DNA from: Methylomonas lenta
GTDB lineage: Bacteria; Pseudomonadota; Gammaproteobacteria; Methylococcales; Methylomonadaceae
Reading direction: 5' to 3'
NCBI RefSeq assembly: GCF_001644015.1
Contig: NZ_LUUI01000127.1
Location: 1 to 64,000, forward strand
DNA length: 64,000 nt
Shown here in pieces: positions 1 to 10,000 of this stretch (within the stretch, counting starts at the first letter, position 1; each line of letters opens with the position of its first letter). The notes under the pieces are model-generated. The model was not told the origin of the DNA and did not search any database. It worked only from the letters and a program-made list of their open reading frames with translations. Both the position numbers and the translations under genes were made by a program.

Positions 1-830
1 TCGCACCTACAGCTGACGAACTTGTTTCATGCGCATTCCTAAGCATCGATGAAACCAATTAAATCTTGACCTTTCCCGGTTATTCGATCGTACAACGAAC
101 CTATTTTGGGAAATAGATTAGCAGCAGGTTCCTTTTGAGACATGCTCTTCCTGCAGAAGCAGATTTTTTTTGAGATTGTGTAGAAAGAAACTGATTCCCG
201 AGTCATTTTGCCCGGGTATAGCTATCTAAAATTGAGATCAGCGACCTCCGGGCAAATTAGTAACCCGGTTATTTGCAAAAATAAGGTTGATTTAATGTAT
301 TGAACCAACCCGGCAATTTCCACCTAGATAGTTCGAAATGGTGTTTCGGCCAAAGTACGGAGTAGGTTGGAAACCTGAACAGCTCCTGCCGTCCCATTCT
401 TGACTGTCACGCTTCTCCAAACCGGCCAGTCAGCCAGATCCAGATTCTGCGAACTGGAGGGCTACAAAGCAGCCGTTGGTGACCTCACACAATCGGCCAA
501 TTTGCGACATTCAAGCAGCTGAAAAATAATGGCCACGAGCGGCGGATTTGGGGTACGAAGCTGACTTAGCTGCATAAACGGTTCGCATGTGCAGCTGGAC
601 TTAAATTTACATCCCGGAACAGGAATGGCGCAACGGTAGGAAGCACCAGGGTGTCTTCGATCACAAGATTTAAGCTTTCGACTTATAATGGTGGTCAACT
701 GCTATGTGGCGAGGCAAAGCGAATAAAAGGTTAGAAGTTGCTTTACTAACTGAAGCAGCTGGTTTACTTAAGCCCTCTACGGCGGTGAAACGTCGTGTCA
801 CACACTAGAATGTAATTATTGAGGTTATGT
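1..830. other. Non-coding left flank, no gene recognised
   Basis: No open frame in this stretch has a recognisable protein, a plausible ribosome binding site or sensible amino acid composition. The short minus-strand frame at 462-698 is Cys/Pro/Arg-rich without any family resemblance and looks accidental. The right end holds the ribosome binding site GAGG (821-824) of the NACHT gene. The composition looks like degraded intergenic or former coding DNA, which fits an accessory locus, but I cannot identify a mobile element boundary here. Confidence 0.5.
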
Positions 831-3800
831 ATGAATGGTGACTGGATACGTGACGTAACCAGCATAGCCGACTTGACCAACACTGAGCGTTGCTACCGAA
901 ATGCGCTTATTGGATGGTTTAAGTGGCTACCACTTCCGAACGTTTTTGGGGGCAAGATCGATCTCAGTAAACTCGACCTCGCTCATCTATTCGTTCGCCT
1001 AAAGCTTCGCCCACTTCCGACCGCCCAAATACCAGATCCTCCATCAGAACTCCATGTGAACCTCACATCGGACCAACTGGCTTTATTGCCCGATCTTGCT
1101 GCGGGGCTTGCATCGTTTAGTGATCTTGGTGACATTCGGCCGGAGGTCGCTGCTTTGGTCAAGCGTTGGCTTTCCGAACTGCGTGATCCACCGGTTGTCG
1201 ATTTTTCTGAGATTCTTAATAAGTCAAAGTATGTAGTAATAACGGGGGGCGGCGGAACAGGTAAGACTACGCTGACTCGTTGGCTGACCCTCGTTTGTTC
1301 CCAGAATAGCCAAGCGAAGACAGGCAATCTTGGCCCAGAATTTACCAGTCGTTTATTGCCGATCTGGGTGGATCTCAAAGGCTTTGGGGCATGGATTACG
1401 AAACCCGACGCCGGGCTACAGGATCGGACTATCGAGCAAATTATCGTCGCCTATGTAACAAGACCAGAAGCACCGGGGACCGGCATAGAAGCCGCTCCTA
1501 TTCTGCTTAACGCATTCCAGAGTGGCGAGGCGATCGTCCTCTTTGACGGTCTCGATGAGATTTTCGAACAAGCATGTCGCAATGCGGTGATAAATATGAT
1601 CCGTAAATTGGCTGTTGGTGATAGTGCTAAGGGAAGCCGGGTCGTGGTTACTAGCAGACCATACGCATGCCCATTGGGTACGTTAGGCCCGGCGTTCGCC
1701 TATACGGATATCGAACTGTTTGACCTATCGGATCTATATAGTTACTTGGTTGATCACTGGTATCCAACAGCCTATGGGCAGACATACACCATGGAGGCAC
1801 AACAGCTTGTAATCCAGATCAAGGCAAACCCGCATCTCCGGGAGCTTGCCGTTAATCCTCTATTATGTACCTTGCTTGCCGTCCTCTATCGGAGTGGCCT
1901 CCGGCCACTACCGATACGCCGGACCGAGATCTACGAACGATGCACAGATCTCCTACTTAACGTGTGGGATGAGGGCAAAGGGGTGAGTTGGCCATCGGAA
2001 TGTAGTAAAGAAACCAAGCTCGCCTTATGTGCGGCACTGGCCTATGAAACGTTTAAGACCGCCCCTTCCTTAATCCTCCAAAAAATGGTCGCTCGGGAAC
2101 TAGTTACTATATTCCTACAAAACCAGTTGGGTTGCACTCCCGACGAAGCTGGTCGATCTGCAGAAAGCTTGTTGCAGACAATCGAAAATCGGGCAGGAAT
2201 CATCGAGAGTCGTGATGATGGTAGCCTGCAGTTCTTATTACGGCCTTTCCTGGATTATTTGACTGCTCGTCATCTGGCGGTCATGTCCGCAGAGGATGTT
2301 GTCGACGAAATAATGCCTCACGTGTTTGATGGTGACTGGAGTAGCGTAATTTTACTCACGGTCGCGCGATTTCCGGAACTAAAGGATGGTCAAGAAAGGC
2401 TTAACACACTTCTCCGTGCGATGGATCGAGCAATGCCTCCGCCGCCGCGACTCCCAAACTGGGTGTTTGCAAGGTTACGCGTCTGGCGGGACGCCTGGCT
2501 CGAATCACAACTGTTGCGTATTGATCTCATGCTTGCAGAAGCATTTTTTGAATCACAGGGTCATATTGATCAACCGCTCAGGTCCGATGTCCTCTTACCG
2601 CTGGAAAACAGGCTTTGCGTAGCCTTCGCGCATGGTTTGATGGAGCGACGTGAATTGGCAGCAAACGCACTGGCCAACATTATGTCGTTATCTGAACCTG
2701 CGGGTAACATGCTAGTTGCTGCCCTTCAATCCCAAGATCAAAGCATCCGGTACGTCACGGCTTCGGTATTGGCTCGTCGCGTAAGCATTGAGCCTACCGC
2801 ACGAGATGAGTTGTTGAAAGCGAGCCTAAGCGATGACCCTGACGTCGCCTCTAGCGTTATCACTCACTTGTGGCCAATTATTACCGACAATTATCCCGAA
2901 CTAGATCACGCACACAAGCGAAAAATTGTGCGGAATTACTTAGGCAGCAACCCTCGTTTCGAAGACGATGTAATGGGAATGTTTGTCGAAACTGCAACTC
3001 ATGCAAATGAGATACTCGAAGACATAGCATATTTTAAAGGCCTAGGAGACCCTCGCTCGACGCATCGTGATAATTTGCTGCGCATATATATGGATTGGTT
3101 AGGGCGTCGTGAAATACAATGCACCGATGTGGTTGAGGCTCTGACTACATCGCTCCCCGATTTGGATTTGCAGATCCGTCAGGCCGCAGCAATGGGCCTC
3201 TCTCGTTCAAAAATTTGTGTGCCCGGAGTCATAGACGCACTGCGTAAGGCTCTCGAAGATGAGAACCATAGTGTTCGATTCTGGGCTGCGTTCGCACTTT
3301 CTGCGCGCGCGCCTATAGAGCCTAATGCTATGACCGCACTTATGGACGCTTTTAAGGATGGTGAATCGAATAAACGCTTAGAAATTATACCGGCTTTTTC
3401 TGAATTGGCTGCGGTCATGCCAGGCGCTCTTGATGTCCTCCGTGATGGACTAGCTGATCAAAGTTTTGCGTTTCGTTTTAGTGTTGCTGAACATTTGAGA
3501 TCGAATTCCGTATATGCAGACAAATGTCTCTCGGTGTTTCGGGAAGCGTTACATGATCCATCACCCGCTTTGCGACGTAGCGGTGTGGAGCGTGTTGCAG
3601 AGTTGGCACAACTTGACGATGCGGCTTTTCATGATCTTCGTTCTGCGGTAGATGATCCCGACAATGGCGTGCGCTTAGAGGCCATCAAGGGTCTTATTAG
3701 GTTTCCTCAATACCATGAGGAAGGTGTTGCTGCCCTGAAACGGATGTTAACCGATCATGACCCGAAAACGCGTTTTTCCGTCATAAAAAAACTCTTCGCG

Positions 3801-4856
3801 CTACCGGATGGGTTAACAACAGACGAAATAGCCTCGATATTGACGGAAGATGAAGGTCTTTGGGATAACGAAAGCAGTTCATGGGGTCTGGTGGAGATGT
3901 CGAAATATGTTTCTCTAGTGTCCCAACGCATCGAAAAACGATTACGACACGGCAAAAACAGGCAACGTTATAATTTACTCCACGCGCTCGCTGAGGAAGG
4001 AAAGTCCGATCCTTTATTGGTAGATCCTTACAGCGATGTACTTTCAGATCTCCTTCAAGACGGGGATCGGGATATACCATTTATGGCGGCTCGCGCTTTA
4101 AAGCGAGTACGCCATCCTACTCCCAGACTCATCAGGATAATCTGCAATGAGTTGGGGCATTTTTCTTTATGGCCATTGTTTCAACCTTCCCGTTCGAATA
4201 ATACAAAGGCGGAAGAAGCGCTCATTGTAGCCGTTCAACGAGTCGATCTTTCCGATCCTGGGATGTCAGAAGCAATCGATGCTTTATTTAATCTTCTACG
4301 CAAGGGGAAGAGTTGCATCGCTGTAGTAAAATGCGTGCACACCTTAATCGCAAGAGGCCACGAACCCGCACTTGCATTTATACCGGATGTGGTAGGGTTC
4401 GCCACACGGGGAGAGCAGGGAATACGCAAAGCCGCATTACCTATTCTGGCTTTAGATCCAAAAGCGCAATATTTGTCAATTTACGACCAGTATCTTGACA
4501 TCCTTGCTGCCGGCATGAGATCCAGCTCGCATCAGGTCCGCGTATCGGCTTTTACAACTCTTCGTCAATTGACCCATGGCCGAGCATTACCCTCTTTTAA
4601 TTGGGTCGAGCGAAACTATTCCAAAGCAAGGTACAAGTGGTTAATCAGAATTACTGGAATCGGCATTGCTGTATTGGCTTTGATCTACTCCATGAGTCGT
4701 TTTGCCAATGACCCAGTAATTAATGGTGTAGCAACGATTCTAGCAGCATTCTTAGCACTACTCGGTATGGTTGTCTCCCAGGAGAAAATATCACAATTCC
4801 TTAAACCCCCGCAACGTCTGCGACGAGTTGCATCGAATAAAGCGAAGCGTCCCTGA
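831..4856 (+). CDS. NACHT-family STAND NTPase with HEAT repeats and C-terminal membrane helices (probable anti-phage sensor)
   Basis: 1341 residues from ATG 831, which has GAGG six bases upstream; an in-frame TTG at 819 is less likely. An N-terminal part (1-130) has no family I recognise. It is followed by a NACHT module: Walker A GGGGTGKTT at about 139-147, Walker B with the NACHT signature LFDGLDE at about 237-243, and a sensor-like VVVTSRPYA near 270. From about 600 to 1240 there are repeated helical units of about 30 residues with buried Ala/Leu and 'VRxxAxxAL' cores, typical of HEAT repeats. Two hydrophobic helices close the protein (about 1279-1320). Bacterial NACHT proteins of this layout are known anti-phage sensors; HEAT repeats would sense and the membrane segment could be the effector (inference). 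No partner gene is adjacent. It sits alone in an accessory region, and codon use looks more even than in the neighbouring housekeeping genes. Confidence 0.85.
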   Translation: MNGDWIRDVTSIADLTNTERCYRNALIGWFKWLPLPNVFGGKIDLSKLDLAHLFVRLKLRPLPTAQIPDPPSELHVNLTSDQLALLPDLAAGLASFSDLGDIRPEVAALVKRWLSELRDPPVVDFSEILNKSKYVVITGGGGTGKTTLTRWLTLVCSQNSQAKTGNLGPEFTSRLLPIWVDLKGFGAWITKPDAGLQDRTIEQIIVAYVTRPEAPGTGIEAAPILLNAFQSGEAIVLFDGLDEIFEQACRNAVINMIRKLAVGDSAKGSRVVVTSRPYACPLGTLGPAFAYTDIELFDLSDLYSYLVDHWYPTAYGQTYTMEAQQLVIQIKANPHLRELAVNPLLCTLLAVLYRSGLRPLPIRRTEIYERCTDLLLNVWDEGKGVSWPSECSKETKLALCAALAYETFKTAPSLILQKMVARELVTIFLQNQLGCTPDEAGRSAESLLQTIENRAGIIESRDDGSLQFLLRPFLDYLTARHLAVMSAEDVVDEIMPHVFDGDWSSVILLTVARFPELKDGQERLNTLLRAMDRAMPPPPRLPNWVFARLRVWRDAWLESQLLRIDLMLAEAFFESQGHIDQPLRSDVLLPLENRLCVAFAHGLMERRELAANALANIMSLSEPAGNMLVAALQSQDQSIRYVTASVLARRVSIEPTARDELLKASLSDDPDVASSVITHLWPIITDNYPELDHAHKRKIVRNYLGSNPRFEDDVMGMFVETATHANEILEDIAYFKGLGDPRSTHRDNLLRIYMDWLGRREIQCTDVVEALTTSLPDLDLQIRQAAAMGLSRSKICVPGVIDALRKALEDENHSVRFWAAFALSARAPIEPNAMTALMDAFKDGESNKRLEIIPAFSELAAVMPGALDVLRDGLADQSFAFRFSVAEHLRSNSVYADKCLSVFREALHDPSPALRRSGVERVAELAQLDDAAFHDLRSAVDDPDNGVRLEAIKGLIRFPQYHEEGVAALKRMLTDHDPKTRFSVIKKLFALPDGLTTDEIASILTEDEGLWDNESSSWGLVEMSKYVSLVSQRIEKRLRHGKNRQRYNLLHALAEEGKSDPLLVDPYSDVLSDLLQDGDRDIPFMAARALKRVRHPTPRLIRIICNELGHFSLWPLFQPSRSNNTKAEEALIVAVQRVDLSDPGMSEAIDALFNLLRKGKSCIAVVKCVHTLIARGHEPALAFIPDVVGFATRGEQGIRKAALPILALDPKAQYLSIYDQYLDILAAGMRSSSHQVRVSAFTTLRQLTHGRALPSFNWVERNYSKARYKWLIRITGIGIAVLALIYSMSRFANDPVINGVATILAAFLALLGMVVSQEKISQFLKPPQRLRRVASNKAKRP

Positions 4857-5067
4857 GTTATGGATAACGTGTATGTCGGCTAAATGAATCTCTGCAGACA
4901 TAGCTCACAGACATCGACGAACGGCAGCAAGGGGTCGCCTGGCGACAGTCTGCTCTTCAGATTCATCGCCGGAAAGCTGTCATTGAATTCCGATACCTGA
5001 ATGCGGCCGTTCGTCACTGAGTTCAATTGGCCGACAACAAGCAGTGATAAAACAACTTAACGAGACG

Positions 5068-5409
5068 TCACGACTTATCAGCTAATTCCACAACCACATG
5101 ACCTTCAACCAATAATTGCAGAGCTTGCGTAAAAACTTCGTCGAACAATTCTTCTAATCGCTGGTTGGTGGTATTACCGCAAGTGACCCAAAGTAATTGT
5201 GGTGGTGGTTGCTGACGCAGCAGTAGTTCGACAAAATCACTGTCCTTGCTGATTAAAACGATACCCTCTTGCTGAGCGCGTTTGAAAATTTCTAGATCGT
5301 CGGCATCATGCAATCCCAGTTCTCGTAGGGCGTACGCTTCAACTTTGAATGTCCGGCGCAACCAATCGGCCAGATTCGGCGGTAGTTGAGCGTCAACCCA
5401 AAAAATCAT
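5068..5409 (-). CDS. DUF5615 PIN-like protein (probable toxin)
   Basis: 113 residues. The start MIFWVDAQLPPNLADWL, the Asp at residue 6 and the later KDSDFVELL are the hallmarks of DUF5615, a PIN-like nuclease fold often paired with DUF433 proteins. The conserved acidic residues (the early Asp and the KDSDF aspartates) would form the metal site. Its ATG overlaps the TGA of the upstream DUF433 gene by four bases, so the two are translationally coupled. The pair is usually regarded as a toxin-antitoxin-like module; activity of DUF5615 members is mostly predicted, so 'toxin' is an inference from family and context. Confidence 0.8.
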   Translation of the reverse strand: MIFWVDAQLPPNLADWLRRTFKVEAYALRELGLHDADDLEIFKRAQQEGIVLISKDSDFVELLLRQQPPPQLLWVTCGNTTNQRLEELFDEVFTQALQLLVEGHVVVELADKS

Positions 5410-5633
5410 GCGACCAGTCGTTCAAGGTTGGCTCGTCGGGCTGCGTAGAGGAGGCAGGCCTGGATGTCAGCGAGTTCTAGGTCCGGGTAATCAAGCAGAA
5501 TTACCTCACTACTGACACCATCTGCCAGCATTTGCAAGATGTCACTGACCCGTATTCTCATGCCGCGAATACAAGGTTTGCCACCGCACTGCAGGGGATT
5601 ATGGGTGATTCGGCTCTCGATTTGCTCGTTCAT
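5406..5633 (-). CDS. DUF433 antitoxin-like protein
   Basis: 75 residues containing the DUF433 pattern: GGKPCIRGMRIRVSDILQML, then a YPDLELADIQACL segment. This is a small winged/tri-helical DNA-binding-like fold found as the first gene of DUF433-DUF5615 pairs, where it is thought to act as antitoxin and autorepressor. It overlaps the next gene by ATGA. It lies beside the NACHT gene and an IS remnant, as such mobile modules often do. Confidence 0.82.
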   Translation of the reverse strand: MNEQIESRITHNPLQCGGKPCIRGMRIRVSDILQMLADGVSSEVILLDYPDLELADIQACLLYAARRANLERLVA

Positions 5634-5911
5634 GATGTGACTATCCAGTTCTAAATTGAGATTATTTTAACTTCATTAGGCCAGAGGGTGCTAATCGCGG
5701 ACGATATATCTGAATGATGATGACTCAATCTAAAATGTTGAGAGGATATAGTCCGTAGTGACTCAGTTCTGAGGTGATTTTGCTCGCCAAATACCTGACA
5801 GTCAATTAGGTCAAAGGTAGCAATTTCTGTTGAAATTGGATAGCGATACCGGCGGTCCGGTTTTGGCTGGCTCCTGCCTATCATTGGCACCTCGATATGA
5901 TGTGGTTTGAA

Positions 5912-6319
5912 TCACTTAAACAAACTGGGTTGCTCGGTATTATTAACGGACATTAGTAAAGATTTAAAAATTTTAATCGCTTCTTTTAAAGAAGCCTCAG
6001 CAGCTACTGAATCACTGTTCTTAATTTGACGACGCGCATTTTTAAGTGCGTTGGAACCGCGTTCTTTTTTTGCTTCAACCGAACACCTTCCCAAGATGTC
6101 GCTGGCAGAGCTCCGCGTGGCATTAATATAATTTTGTGCCTCATCCAGTTTATTCTCAGTCACTGCTTTCAATGCCGCTTCAAGGTTAACAATGGCATCA
6201 TTAGTCGCTTCCGTCGTCAACGCAATTTGAGTTTCTGTAACCGCTGCAACAGGGTTCGCAGCGCCAAAAAACAGCACTAAAAAACTGACAAGCAAGTATT
6301 TTTTTGATCTGATGTTCAT
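5912..6319 (-). CDS. Small secreted helical protein, function unknown
   Basis: 135 residues from ATG 6319, preceded by an AAAGGTAAG ribosome binding site; the frame extends upstream to 6409 but that extension would bury the signal peptide. Residues 1-26 form a clear Sec signal (positively charged N-terminus, LLVSFLVLFFGA, cleavage near VAA). The mature part is mostly helical with Ala-rich segments such as VNLEAALKAVTENKLDEAQNYI, similar in style to small periplasmic metal- or stress-related helical-bundle proteins. I do not recognise a named family. There is one mature Cys (in LGRCSVE). Confidence 0.65.
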   Translation of the reverse strand: MNIRSKKYLLVSFLVLFFGAANPVAAVTETQIALTTEATNDAIVNLEAALKAVTENKLDEAQNYINATRSSASDILGRCSVEAKKERGSNALKNARRQIKNSDSVAAEASLKEAIKIFKSLLMSVNNTEQPSLFK

Positions 6320-6491
6320 GTTCTTACCTTTTTCTGTGTTGTTGTTTTCATACTTAAAAATAACGAGCATAAAGTCAAGCTTAAGGAGCCGGTCTTGCAG
6401 GGCAATCATGCAAAAGGATATTTCAGCTGGTGTAAGGGGTTATATTTTTTACCCATCAAAGATGAATTCACCAAGCACATCCATTCTCCAT

Positions 6492-6709
6492 CATTTTGCT
6501 GCCGTTACAGTTCCTCGAGTCGATCTCCAGAAAAAACATCGACTTCAGGATATTGTTTTGTCGTTGCGTTGTGCGGGGTAATTTGCGGTGCCGACAACTG
6601 GGTGGAGATCGAAGAATACGGGCGCGCCAAGCCTGTAGATGCATTAAACAACGTGCACCGCACCGTTTTCGCGATTGATGTGGTTCGTAAACTCACCACA
6701 CCCTATTGA
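6492..6709 (+). pseudogene. ISAs1-family transposase N-terminal remnant, frameshifted
   Basis: Two overlapping frames join into the characteristic start of ISAs1-family transposases. The first frame (6492 to about 6560) reads HFAAVTVPRVDLQKKHRLQD, matching the 'DPR..KKH.L.DIL' motif. After a frameshift near 6560 the second frame reads LCGVICGADNWVEIEEYGR, the next conserved block. Sequence resemblance fades after about 6640 and the rest of the transposase, including the DDE residues, is absent. No inverted repeats were found. This is an old, dead IS fragment. Confidence 0.65.
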
Positions 6710-7076
6710 CGTTGAACGACAGCTTTCTGATTTGTAGTTGCCATATGTTAAAGAATTTGAATTTCCATAGTGGCCGATTGTGACTATTCAATTTCAAGCA
6801 GGTTTTGCACAGAACACACGGATTCTGTGCCCAACAAACCAACAATATTTTGCACAAATCGGGCGAATTTAACTCTTGAGGTAAATTCAGGTTTCCAACA
6901 TCAGAATGCAAATAGCTGTAAATTCTTCAGCCATCTCGAAAAAGTCTGCCGTGCCCGCCGGGAAGCGGGCATTCAGTGCCATGAATGGTATGTTTCGGAC
7001 TATCCACGCAAAGATTTATCGGATTTGAGGGGATTAGCTGCTCAATGTATTTTCATTGCCGGTCAAACCTTCGGCT
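6710..7076. other. Intergenic, nothing recognised
   Basis: Between the transposase fragment and the end of the RND gene. A plus-strand frame (6770-7117) runs into the RND gene antisense and has no family signature. I see no convincing terminator for the RND operon here. Confidence 0.4.
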
Positions 7077-10000
7077 CTACTCATCTTCAATCAATTCCTT
7101 GGGCATGTCCCGATTGATCAAAAAATAAACCATCGGAATCACTACCAACGAGAATAAGGTCGAAGCGATAATGCCGAAGATAAAACTCCAAGCCAAACCG
7201 GAGAATATCGGATCGAGCACGATCATTACCGAGCCCAGTACTGCAGATGCTGCTGTCAAAAATATAGGATTCAAACGGGTTGCACCTGCTTCAATGATGG
7301 CTTCAGCTAAGCTGATATCGGGGTTATTACGAAAAATTTTCTCGATAAAATCGATTAAAATGATCGAGTTACGCACCACGATGCCTGCCAGAGCGATCAT
7401 GCCTATCATCGCCGTGGCGGTAAAATACACCGGATCTGCATAAGCACCAACATCTTGGGCAAACAGGTTGATGAACCAGAAACCCGGCATGATACCGATC
7501 ACCGTCAGCGGAATGGCGATCATCATGATAAGCGGCACACCTAACGAGCCGGTTTGGCCAACCAACAGTATATAGATCATCACCATTGCGGCCGCAAAAG
7601 CCAGACCTAGATCACGAAACACATCGACTGTAATTTTCCACTCGCCTTCGCCAGCCATTTCAGCACGGTAACCTGCGGGTAAAGGCTGAGCTTCGAATTT
7701 ATCACCCATATCCCATACCGCTTCCACAGGACTGCGACCAGCCATTTCGCCCAGCACGTAGGATACCCGTTGCAGATTTTTGTGGTAAATCGTCTGATCG
7801 CCTTGCTGATGCTCGAAGTGACCGAGCTCGCTCAGCCGCACCAAGTCGCCTCTAGCCGATTTCACTGACAAGTTCAATAGATCGGCTTCCGATGATCGCG
7901 AAGCACGTGGCAATTGCAGCTCAATCATCAATGGCTGGCGTTCGCTGGCGATGTGCAAGGTGCCCGCCACGCCGCCTTCAATCGCAAGTTTTAAGCTACC
8001 GGCGACTTGCTGATTGTTAATACCCAGCAATGCCGCTTTGTCCTGGTCGAGGATAAAATGCAACTTATCTTGCGGAGCTTCGACATAGTCGTCGACATCA
8101 ACCACGCCTTCGGTTTGCTCAAGGTCGGAACGCACCCGATTGGAGACTTTAATGATGTCGTCATAACCGGCTTCCGGTGGACCATATATTTCTGCCACGA
8201 CAGAAGATAACACCGGTGGCCCTGGCGGCATTTCGACGATTTTGATGTTGGCGCCGTATTGTTTGCCTATCTTTTCAATATCGGGCCTCATCCTCAGTGC
8301 TATCCCATGCGATTGTTGCTCGCGACGCTTTTTATCAATCAGCACGATACGGATGTCGCCGACATACGCGCCGTGGCGCAGATAGTAATGTCGCACCAAG
8401 CCGTTAAAATCCATCGGCGAAGACAAGCCAACATAAGCCTGATAACTACTGACTTCGTTAACGGTAGACAGATACTGTCCCAAGGCGGCAGCCACTTCAT
8501 TGGTGGCTTCTAGCGACGAGCCACGCGGCATGTCGATCACCAGTTGCAGTTCGTTTTTATTGTCAAATGGCAACAGCTTCAAAGGTACCACCCGCGTCAC
8601 CGCCATCAGAGTCGACAACACAAACGCCACAAACACGGCCAGCAAAAACCATAAAGCTTTGGCTTTGTTATTTAATAGCGGCGCCATGATGGCTTGATAA
8701 ACCTTGAAGCCACGCGTCTGCTGCAATACAAACTCAGGGCCGTGATCCTTACCATAGTCACCCTTTAACAAGCGGTAGCTGGCCCAGGGCGTCACTGAAA
8801 AGGCGATCAACAACGACATTAACATCGCAATCGGCACATTGAAAGCCATAGGCTCCATGTATGGCCCCATCATACCGGTGATGAAAAACATCGGTATAAA
8901 AGACATGATCACCGCAAAGGTAGCCAATATGGTAGGCGGACGAATTTCGTCAACGGCGGTCAATAAGGCTTGCAAAGGCGGTTCTTTGCGCATTTTGTAA
9001 TGTCGATGGATGTTTTCCACATCGACAATCGGGTCATCAACCAGCAGGCCCAGCGACAAAATCAGCGCAAACAAGGTGACTCGGTTGATGGTGTATCCAA
9101 AAAGTAAATCCAGCATCAATGTAACTGCAAATGTCATTGGCACCGCTAGCGAGACGATCAACGATTCCTTGAAACCCAGGGAAAGCGCCAGCAGCACTAT
9201 GATGGTCAAAATCGCAATACTCAAATGCATCACCAGTTCATTGACCTTGTGATCGGCAGTTTCACCGTAATTGCGTGTCACTGTGATTAGCACGTCATCA
9301 GGAATCAGCGTGCCATGCAGTTGCTCGGTCAACTCCAGAACCTGTTCGGCTACACTGACCGCATTACTTCCCCGCCGCTTGGCGATGGCAATGGTCGCCA
9401 TCTGGCGTTCCTCGCCGACTGCAGGCAACTCAGCGTCCTTATTGCCGACACCGACCATCTGCTCAACCGCCGGGCCGAAGCCGATGCGCGTGTAGTAATC
9501 GGTATCCTTGGGGCCGTCGATAATTTCTGCCACATCACGTAAATACACTAAGCGACCGGCAACACTTTTTAATACTGTTGCGCCTACCTGCTCAACAGAT
9601 TGGTAATTTGGTCCGGCCTCCAACAAAATTTCGCGATTGTCCTGATTAAGATGACCCGTTTGCAGATTAACATTACTCTGCGCCAGGGCTTGTTGTACTT
9701 CCAGCAAGCTAACGCCGCTGGCTTGCAACTTGGCAGAATTCGGATACACCGATATCTGACGCGGCGCCGCACCCAATACCCAGCTCTTGCCGACATTATC
9801 GATAGCCCGTAAACGCTCAATCAGTTCTTCTGCGATGCGACGAATGGCCATGATGTCTTCACTGCCTTTCGGCATGGACAAACTCAACAACAAAATCGGC
9901 ACGTCGTCTATTTCTACCGGCTTGATCACCCAATCGCTAACGCCGGGTGGAATGATGTCGAGATTGGCGTCAAGTTTGTCGCGGGTTTTGATCAGACTGT

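Noticed and set aside
462-698. Minus-strand 78-residue frame in the left flank
   Set aside because: No domain, no ribosome binding site, Cys/Pro/Arg-biased composition; likely chance.
5651-5890. Minus-strand 79-residue frame upstream of the DUF433 gene
   Set aside because: No recognisable family or good start; the 278-base gap seems non-coding.
6770-7117. Plus-strand 115-residue frame running into the RND gene
   Set aside because: Overlaps the RND 3' end antisense and shows no family pattern.
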